From positions 1 to 64,000 of the forward strand of contig NZ_PYMB01000010.1 in NCBI RefSeq assembly GCF_003026455.1: DNA of 64,000 nt, given 5' to 3'. This DNA comes from Photobacterium rosenbergii. GTDB taxonomy: Bacteria; Pseudomonadota; Gammaproteobacteria; Enterobacterales; Vibrionaceae. Shown piece after piece: positions 58,062 through 64,000 of this stretch. Numbering within the stretch: the first letter of the stretch is position 1; each line of letters begins with the position of its first letter. The notes under the pieces were generated by a model. It made no database searches. It saw nothing but the letters and a program-made list of their open reading frames with translations, and was not told the origin of the DNA. Both the position numbers and the translations under genes were made by a program.

Positions 58062-58685
58062 ATGACACCACTTGTACTCATGATCATCATCGGTGCCTAC
58101 CTACTGGGTTCTATATCCAGTGCGGTCTTGATCTGCCGCTTGTACGGCCTGCCTGATCCTCGTGAAAACGGCTCGGGCAACCCCGGTGCCACCAATGTTT
58201 TACGCCTCGGTGGTCGTGGTGCTGCAGCCAGCGTCTTGGTCTGCGATATCCTCAAAGGTATGCTGCCGGTCTGGCTGAGCTATTTTATCGGCATCAACCC
58301 CTTCATGCTGGGGTTCATCGGCATCGCCGCCTGCCTTGGCCATATCTACCCGATATTCTTCCATTTTCGTGGCGGCAAAGGCGTCGCAACCGCACTGGGA
58401 GCTCTGGCTCCTATCGGCTGGGATCTCAGTGGCTTGTTGATCAGCACATGGCTACTAACGGTTTTGGTTACCGGCTATTCCTCACTGGGCTCGATGGTCA
58501 CCGCTCTGGCTGCACCGCTATTTACTTGGTGGGTTAAACCGGAATACACCATGCCGGTTGCTATGCTCTCGTGCCTGATCGTCTTTCGCCATCACGACAA
58601 TGTCCGCCGCCTGCTCGAGGGCGAGGAGAGCAAGATCTGGAATAAATTCCAGCGCAGAAACAAAACAACCCCGCCACAAGACTGA
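58062..58685 (+). CDS. plsY: glycerol-3-phosphate acyltransferase PlsY
   Basis: A 207-residue membrane acyltransferase using acyl phosphate to make lysophosphatidic acid. Motifs [23 protein letters not shown] and [13 protein letters not shown] are present, with about five helices. Divergent from folB and convergent with tsaD. Confidence 0.95.
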   Translation: MTPLVLMIIIGAYLLGSISSAVLICRLYGLPDPRENGSGNPGATNVLRLGGRGAAASVLVCDILKGMLPVWLSYFIGINPFMLGFIGIAACLGHIYPIFFHFRGGKGVATALGALAPIGWDLSGLLISTWLLTVLVTGYSSLGSMVTALAAPLFTWWVKPEYTMPVAMLSCLIVFRHHDNVRRLLEGEESKIWNKFQRRNKTTPPQD

Positions 58686-58766
58686 TTTCCAGCCTGTCAC
58701 GGGGTTGCTTTATCATCTCACCTCAAAACCTTTTACCAAGGCATAAAGTTACCAAGGCATAAAGGC

Positions 58767-59789
58767 TTACGCGTCTTTGATCGGCTTTAGCTGATCGATA
58801 GGCCAACGCGGGTACGCTTTTACGCCCAAGTCCATCGTTTCTTGGTTTTTCAGGCGTTGCATGCCGGCAAAAGCAATCATCGCACCGTTATCGGTACAGA
58901 ACTCGGTACGTGGGTAGAACACTTCGCCGCCCATCTTCGCCATCATGGTCTCCAACTGCTCACGCAAGTGCTTGTTGGCACTCACACCACCGGCAATCAC
59001 CAGGCGTTTGAAGCCTGTCTGCTTGAGGGCGCGCTTACATTTGATGGCCAGGGTATCAACAACCGCTTCCTGGAACGCATAGGCAATATCGGCACGGGTC
59101 TGCTCGTCATCATCGTTAGCACGGATGGTATTGGCCGCAAACGTCTTGAGGCCAGAAAAGCTAAAGTCCAGACCAGGGCGGTCAGTCATCGGGCGCGGGA
59201 AGGTAAAGCGTCCTGCGGTCCCTTTGTCAGCCAAACGCGACAGCAATGGGCCCCCCGGATAATCCAGCCCCATTAGCTTGGCGGTTTTATCAAACGCTTC
59301 ACCGGCTGCATCGTCAATCGATTCACCCAATATTTGGTATTCGCCAATGCCCTTCACTTCTACCATCATGGTGTGGCCGCCAGAGACCAGCAGTGCCACA
59401 AACGGAAACTCAGGCGGGTTATCTTCCAGCATCGGTGCCAGCAAATGGCCTTCCATGTGGTGTACCGCAACAGCCGGTAAATCCCAGGCGTAGGCCAGGC
59501 TGCGGCCAATGGTCGCTCCCACTAACAGTGCGCCGACTAGGCCAGGTCCTGCGGTGTATGCCACACCGTCCAAATCCTCAGGCGTCAAGCCGGCATTGTT
59601 AAGCGCTTCCTTGATGAGCGGAATCGTCTTCTTTACATGGTCACGCGAGGCCAGTTCAGGCACGACACCACCGTAGTCGGCATGCAGTTTTACCTGGCTG
59701 TAAAGTTCGTGTGCCAATAGGCCTTTTTCATCATCGAAAATAGCCACACCTGTTTCGTCACAGGAGGTTTCGATGCCCAGTATACGCAT
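58767..59789 (-). CDS. tsaD: tRNA threonylcarbamoyladenosine synthase subunit TsaD
   Basis: A 340-residue Kae1/Qri7-family protein transferring the threonylcarbamoyl group to A37 of ANN-decoding tRNAs, with TsaB and TsaE. The metal-binding HHMEGH motif and [16 protein letters not shown]-terminus are present. Divergent from rpsU, as usual in gamma-proteobacteria. Confidence 0.97.
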   Translation of the reverse strand: MRILGIETSCDETGVAIFDDEKGLLAHELYSQVKLHADYGGVVPELASRDHVKKTIPLIKEALNNAGLTPEDLDGVAYTAGPGLVGALLVGATIGRSLAYAWDLPAVAVHHMEGHLLAPMLEDNPPEFPFVALLVSGGHTMMVEVKGIGEYQILGESIDDAAGEAFDKTAKLMGLDYPGGPLLSRLADKGTAGRFTFPRPMTDRPGLDFSFSGLKTFAANTIRANDDDEQTRADIAYAFQEAVVDTLAIKCKRALKQTGFKRLVIAGGVSANKHLREQLETMMAKMGGEVFYPRTEFCTDNGAMIAFAGMQRLKNQETMDLGVKAYPRWPIDQLKPIKDA

Positions 59790-59869
59790 AACAACCTCTA
59801 TACTTATGGTAATTGGGGGCCATACTACCGCCCTTGACAGAAATTAACCAGTTCGGGGTTGCAGAATGC

Positions 59870-59899
59870 TTTACAAATGCCCCCAGATCAGATTAGAAT
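59870..59899 (+). promoter_or_regulatory. rpsU operon promoter
   Basis: -35 TTTACA (59870-59875), 18-bp spacer and -10 TAGAAT (59894-59899), about 75 bp before rpsU. A TTGACA at 59834 has no well-spaced -10. Confidence 0.55.
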
Positions 59900-59973
59900 T
59901 TCGCACCATTTTTAATCAGCTGACACTTTATTGAACGTCAGCATTAACCGAATCACTCTGAGGTGAGTATTAC

Positions 59974-60189
59974 ATGCCAGTAATCAAAGTACGTGAAAAC
60001 GAACCGTTTGACGTAGCACTACGTCGTTTCAAGCGCTCTTGCGAAAAAGCAGGTATCCTTTCTGAAGTACGTCGTCGTGAGCACTTCGAAAAGCCTACTA
60101 CTGTACGTAAGCGTGCGAAAGCAGCGGCAGTTAAGCGTCACCTGAAGAAATTGGCTCGCGAAAACGCGCGTCGCGTTCGTCTGTACTAA
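59974..60189 (+). CDS. rpsU: 30S ribosomal protein bS21
   Basis: A 71-residue basic ribosomal protein, beginning [26 protein letters not shown]. It is first in the macromolecular synthesis operon and promotes initiation on many mRNAs. GAGGTGAG precedes the ATG. Confidence 0.99.
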   Translation: MPVIKVRENEPFDVALRRFKRSCEKAGILSEVRRREHFEKPTTVRKRAKAAAVKRHLKKLARENARRVRLY

Positions 60190-60216
60190 TCTGCTGATTA
60201 ACAGAAGGAACGTGTT

Positions 60217-60660
60217 ATGACCCTGATTGAGCGTCTTAAAGACGAACAAAAAGCAGCGATGAAAGCCAAAGACAAACCTCGTCTTGGCACAATTCGCTTG
60301 GTAATGGCTGCCATCAAACAGCGTGAAGTTGACGAAAAGATCACTCTTTCCGAAGACGACATTCTGGCAGTATTGACCAAAATGGTAAAACAGCGCCGTG
60401 ATTCTGTTGCTCAATATGAAGCAGCAGGTCGCCAAGATCTTGCTGATGCAGAGCTTGCTGAAATCACAGTTCTGGAAGAGTTCATGCCACAACCGCTGAC
60501 CGACGACGAAGTCGCCGCTCTGCTGGATGAGGCTATTGCTGCTACCGGTGCTGCCAGCATGCAGGACATGGGCAAACTGATGGGCGTACTGAAACCACAG
60601 GTTCAGGGTCGTGCCGATATGGGTAAAGTTAGCCAACTGGTGAAAGCCAAGCTAGGTTAA
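60217..60660 (+). CDS. YqeY/GatB-like protein
   Basis: A 147-residue protein of the YqeY family, related to the C-terminal tRNA-binding domain of GatB. Its exact role is not known. It lies 27 bp after rpsU with AAGGA upstream, and its position between rpsU and dnaG is common in Vibrio but not in E. coli. Confidence 0.9.
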   Translation: MTLIERLKDEQKAAMKAKDKPRLGTIRLVMAAIKQREVDEKITLSEDDILAVLTKMVKQRRDSVAQYEAAGRQDLADAELAEITVLEEFMPQPLTDDEVAALLDEAIAATGAASMQDMGKLMGVLKPQVQGRADMGKVSQLVKAKLG

Positions 60661-60678
60661 TCCCTACCCTATTTCTGC

Positions 60679-60718
60679 AACAAGCCGTGCTATCCGTAAC
60701 AGGACTGCGCGGCTTGTT
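60679..60718 (+). terminator. hairpin between yqeY and dnaG
   Basis: AACAAGCCGtGC and GCgCGGCTTGTT form a long stem with a 17-nt loop, followed only by a T-poor stretch. It may be the counterpart of the partial terminator between rpsU and dnaG in E. coli that keeps primase levels low. Confidence 0.5.
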
Positions 60719-60835
60719 CGTATTCAGCACCCTGTCGATTTTATTTCTCCGACGCCAAATCAAAGTGCTATTATCGCATAGCTATAACACTTTGATTTGA
60801 CACTCCATCCCAACGCAAGCAGGTAACACCACTCT

Positions 60836-62596
60836 ATGGCTGGAAAAATCCCACGTACATTTATCGATGATCTCATCTCTCGACATGACATCGTGGATAT
60901 TGTGGATGCCAGGGTAAAGCTCAAGAAACAGGGCAAAAACTTTGGTGCCTGCTGCCCGTTCCACAACGAAAAGACCCCGTCTTTCTCTGTCAGCCAAGAA
61001 AAACAGTTCTACCACTGTTTCGGCTGTGGTGCCCACGGTAACGTCCTTGATTTCGTGATGGAATTTGACCGCCTGGAATTTGTCGAGGCGATTGAAGAGC
61101 TTGCGTCACAACTTGGCCTTGAGATCCCGCGCGAGCAAGGCACTGGCGGTGGCCAATCCGGGGCCCGTAGCAAAGAAAAACTCGGTCTGTACGAAATGAT
61201 GGGACAGATTTCCCAGTTCTACCAAGGCCAGCTGAGAACCCAAGAGGGACAGACCGCCATTGACTACCTCAAAGGGCGCGGGCTGTCTGGGGAAGTGGTC
61301 AAAAAGTTTGGTATCGGCTTTGTGCCTGACCAATGGGATCAGGTCCGTAACCGTTTTGGCCGCGATATGCAGGCCCAGCAGGCACTCGTCAGTGCCGGTA
61401 TGCTGATTGAAAATGACAACGGCAGGCGCTACGACCGCTTCCGTGGCCGGGTTATGTTCCCGATTCACGATCGCCGTGGCCGGGTAATAGGCTTTGGTGG
61501 CCGGGTGCTGGGTGATGGCACCCCTAAATACCTCAACTCTCCGGAAACGCCGATCTTCCACAAAGGGCGTGAGCTCTACGGCTTGTACGAAGTGCTGCAA
61601 GCCTACCGTGAACCGGAAAAGCTGCTCGTTGTTGAAGGCTATATGGATGTTGTTGCCCTAGCCCAGTTTGGGGTCGACTACGCCGTCGCCTCGCTGGGTA
61701 CATCGACTACCGGTGACCATATCCAAATGATGTTCCGCCAAACCGGTACCGTGGTGTGTTGCTACGATGGTGACCGGGCTGGCCGTGACGCAGCGTGGCG
61801 TGCGATGGAGCAAGCTTTGCCGTACCTCAACGACGGCCGCCAGCTCAAGTTTATGTTCCTGCCAGACGGCGAGGACCCGGATACCTATATCCGCCAGTAC
61901 GGCCAGGAAGGGTTTGAGCAACAAGTCGAACAGGCCATGACCCTGTCAGACTTTATGTTCAGCACCCTATTGCAGCAGGTCGATACCAGCAGCAACGAAG
62001 GTAAGGCCAAGCTGAGCACCCTTGCCGTCCCGCTAATTGATAAGGTACCCGGCGGCACCCTACGCCTCTATTTGCGTGAGATGCTTGGCAGAAAGTTGGG
62101 CTTGCCCAACGAAGAGCAATTGCAGCAGCTAATCTCAAAGCAAGGGGCCGACGCACCGAAGAAAGCCGGCCAGCCGGAAATCAAACGCACCCCGATGCGC
62201 GAAGTTATCGCCTTGCTGATCCAGAACCCAGATTTTGTAAATAGCCTAGAATTTGATATGGCTGCATTTGAAGGGATTGATGTCGCTGGGCTAAATTTAT
62301 TGATAACAATAGTTGAAAAGTGTCGGGCCAACCCCAATATTAAAACTGGACAACTGCTAGAGGGTTGGCGCGGAAGCAAAAGTGAAGGGATGCTAGCACG
62401 CCTAGCAGCCTGGGAACTGCCTCTTGCCAAAGAAGAGGACAACACTCTAGATGTTTTTCTTGACGCAATGGACAAAGTCATTGACCAGTGCGTTAAACAA
62501 CAAATCGAAAAGTTGCAGGCTAAATCGAGAACCGTCGGCTTATCAGTCGAAGAGAAGCGGGAATTGCAGTTGCTGATACTCAACCGTCCCGGCTAG
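60836..62596 (+). CDS. dnaG: DNA primase
   Basis: A 586-residue primase. The zinc-binding domain (CCPFHNEKTPSF then CFGCGAHG, about 40-64), the Toprim core (VEGYMDVVAL, GDRAGRDAA) and the C-terminal helicase-binding domain are in order. It makes RNA primers at the fork. The ribosome-binding site is poor, consistent with its low expression. Confidence 0.98.
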   Translation: MAGKIPRTFIDDLISRHDIVDIVDARVKLKKQGKNFGACCPFHNEKTPSFSVSQEKQFYHCFGCGAHGNVLDFVMEFDRLEFVEAIEELASQLGLEIPREQGTGGGQSGARSKEKLGLYEMMGQISQFYQGQLRTQEGQTAIDYLKGRGLSGEVVKKFGIGFVPDQWDQVRNRFGRDMQAQQALVSAGMLIENDNGRRYDRFRGRVMFPIHDRRGRVIGFGGRVLGDGTPKYLNSPETPIFHKGRELYGLYEVLQAYREPEKLLVVEGYMDVVALAQFGVDYAVASLGTSTTGDHIQMMFRQTGTVVCCYDGDRAGRDAAWRAMEQALPYLNDGRQLKFMFLPDGEDPDTYIRQYGQEGFEQQVEQAMTLSDFMFSTLLQQVDTSSNEGKAKLSTLAVPLIDKVPGGTLRLYLREMLGRKLGLPNEEQLQQLISKQGADAPKKAGQPEIKRTPMREVIALLIQNPDFVNSLEFDMAAFEGIDVAGLNLLITIVEKCRANPNIKTGQLLEGWRGSKSEGMLARLAAWELPLAKEEDNTLDVFLDAMDKVIDQCVKQQIEKLQAKSRTVGLSVEEKRELQLLILNRPG

Positions 62597-62620
62597 TAAG
62601 TAGTCATCAATTAAGAAATT

Positions 62621-62629
62621 TGTTATAAT
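62621..62629 (+). promoter_or_regulatory. extended -10 promoter upstream of rpoD
   Basis: TGTTATAAT is a perfect extended -10 (TGn plus TATAAT) 61 bp before rpoD, with a weak -35 TAGTCA at 62601. It could give rpoD expression separate from rpsU-dnaG. Confidence 0.5.
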
Positions 62630-62689
62630 TAATGGTTTGCATCTCTGCATACTACTATTCTCAATCAGACCCTAAGTTGGATATCGTCT

Positions 62690-64000
62690 ATGGAGCAAAA
62701 TCCGCAGTCACAGCTAAAGTTACTTGTTGCTAAAGGCAAGGAACAAGGCTATCTGACCTACGCCGAAGTAAATGACCACCTACCAGAGGACATCGTCGAT
62801 TCTGATCAGGTGGAAGACATCATTCAGATGATCAATGACATGGGTATCAAGGTAGTTGAAACTGCCCCTGATGCCGATGATCTGATGATGACAGAAGACA
62901 ATGCGGACGAAGACGCGATTGAAGCCGCGGCCCAGGCCCTATCAAGTGTAGAAAGCGAAATTGGCCGCACCACTGACCCAGTACGTATGTACATGCGTGA
63001 AATGGGTACAGTAGAACTCCTTACCCGCGAAGGCGAGATTGATATCGCAAAGCGCATTGAAGATGGTATTAACCAGGTTCAGTGCTCTGTTGCCGAGTAC
63101 CCAAGCGCCATCGCATATTTGCTTGAGCAGTTTGACAAGGTAGAAGCAGAAGAACTTCGCCTGACTGATATCATCTCTGGTTTTGTCGACCCGAATGAAG
63201 AAGAAACTGCCGCACCGACAGCAACACACATCGGCTCTGAGCTAAGCGAAGCAGATCTTGAAGATGAAGACAAAGATCTGGAAGAAGACGAAGATGCCGA
63301 TGAAGAAGAAGAAGATACAGGCATTGACCCTGAGCTTGCTCGTGAGAAATTCAATGACTTGCGTGTTGCCTACGACAACATGGCGCTAGCTATTGATACT
63401 CATGGCCGCCAGGATCCAAAAACAGCGGTTGCTGTTGAAGAGCTATCTGAAGTCTTCAAACAGTTCCGTCTGATCCCTAAGCAGTTCGACAAGCTGATCA
63501 GCTCTCTGCGTGAGTCTATGGACAAAGTGCGCACCAACGAGCGTCTGATCATGCGTATGTGTGTCGACAACAGCAAGATGCCGAAGAAAACTTTTGTAAG
63601 CCTATTTGCCGGCAACGAAGCTTCTTCTGAGTGGATTGACGAGGCACTGAACTCAGGCAAGCCTTATGCTGAACGCCTGAAAACGTACGAAGAAGACCTT
63701 CGTCGTGCAACGACCAAGCTAAGTATCCTAGAACAGGAAACTGGCTTGTCTATCGAACGTATCAAAGACATCAGCCGTCGTATGTCTATCGGTGAAGCCA
63801 AGGCTCGCCGAGCGAAGAAAGAGATGGTTGAAGCAAACTTGCGTCTTGTTATCTCGATTGCCAAGAAATACACCAACCGTGGCCTACAGTTCTTGGATCT
63901 GATCCAGGAAGGTAACATCGGCCTAATGAAAGCGGTAGATAAGTTCGAATACCGTCGCGGTTACAAGTTCTCGACTTATGCAACATGGTGGATCCGTCAG
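62690..64000 (+). CDS. rpoD: RNA polymerase sigma-70 factor RpoD (5' part)
   Basis: The first 437 residues of the housekeeping sigma factor, cut by the right edge without a stop codon. Region 1.1 (about 1-80), region 1.2 with [20 protein letters not shown], the acidic non-conserved region (with a run of Asp/Glu near residues 180-210), and regions 2.1-2.4 ([47 protein letters not shown]) are seen. Region 2.4 is where the window ends. Confidence 0.98.
   Translation, partial: MEQNPQSQLKLLVAKGKEQGYLTYAEVNDHLPEDIVDSDQVEDIIQMINDMGIKVVETAPDADDLMMTEDNADEDAIEAAAQALSSVESEIGRTTDPVRMYMREMGTVELLTREGEIDIAKRIEDGINQVQCSVAEYPSAIAYLLEQFDKVEAEELRLTDIISGFVDPNEEETAAPTATHIGSELSEADLEDEDKDLEEDEDADEEEEDTGIDPELAREKFNDLRVAYDNMALAIDTHGRQDPKTAVAVEELSEVFKQFRLIPKQFDKLISSLRESMDKVRTNERLIMRMCVDNSKMPKKTFVSLFAGNEASSEWIDEALNSGKPYAERLKTYEEDLRRATTKLSILEQETGLSIERIKDISRRMSIGEAKARRAKKEMVEANLRLVISIAKKYTNRGLQFLDLIQEGNIGLMKAVDKFEYRRGYKFSTYATWWIRQ

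Overview
The window is a chromosomal segment of a gamma-proteobacterium, most likely a member of the Vibrionaceae (Photobacterium, Vibrio or a close relative). This rests on gene order and protein families: rpsU-yqeY-dnaG-rpoD, tsaD/plsY/folB-folK/uppP/cca, hldE-glnE-ygiF, nudF-yqiB-cpdA-yqiA-parE-parC-plsC with divergent tolC, lptFG/pepA-holC-valS, pyrLBI, and a Vibrio-type type II secretion pair exeA-exeB. No phage, transposase, integrase or CRISPR array was seen.

Layout. 1-150: promoter P1 and boxA leader of an rRNA operon that runs leftwards out of the window. 272-2007: a small membrane protein and a MocR-type regulator. 2114-8442: two copies of tRNA-Leu(CAA), identical over 134 bp but for one base, enclose a chitobiose/cellobiose-type PTS operon (IIB-IIC-IIA-GH4-ChbG-LacI) with a LacI-type operator in front. 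8565-9834: two small unknown genes and an RDD protein. 9905-19354: lptG/lptF against pepA-holC-valS, a Fur-box-preceded DUF2061 gene, a MarR-GNAT fusion, a 10-copy heptamer repeat, and rraB. 19444-30098: an arginine/pyrimidine block with an FNR box, an arginine-rich mini-ORF related to ArcA, arcD, arcA-arcC-arcB, pyrL-pyrB-pyrI under attenuator control, a trypsin-like lipoprotein, an ArgR-family regulator and ridA. 30193-36676: idi, plsC, parC, parE and yqiA. 36677-49853: cpdA, yqiB, nudF, tolC, hldE, glnE, a chemoreceptor, a K+ channel, ygiF and a PhoU-like gene. 49886-64000: pitA, ygiM, exeBA, cca, uppP, folKB, plsY, tsaD and the macromolecular synthesis operon, with rpoD cut off by the right edge.

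The arginine block is the most coherent accessory system. ArcD exchanges arginine for ornithine, ArcA makes citrulline, ArcB makes ornithine plus carbamoyl phosphate, and ArcC makes ATP from carbamoyl phosphate; PyrBI next door uses the same carbamoyl phosphate for pyrimidines. Its most unusual part is a 68-codon ORF ahead of arcD. It starts like ArcA, carries eight arginine codons in twelve positions, and looks like either an arginine-responsive leader peptide or a decayed arcA copy. Other points of interest are the duplicated tRNA-Leu around the PTS operon, at a place that corresponds to the leuX island hotspot of E. coli, the perfect Fur box, and the TATGGGC repeat.

Start codons were revised by hand where Shine-Dalgarno spacing or family alignment favoured an internal start; each case is noted. 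Functions were assigned from remembered family motifs without database searches.
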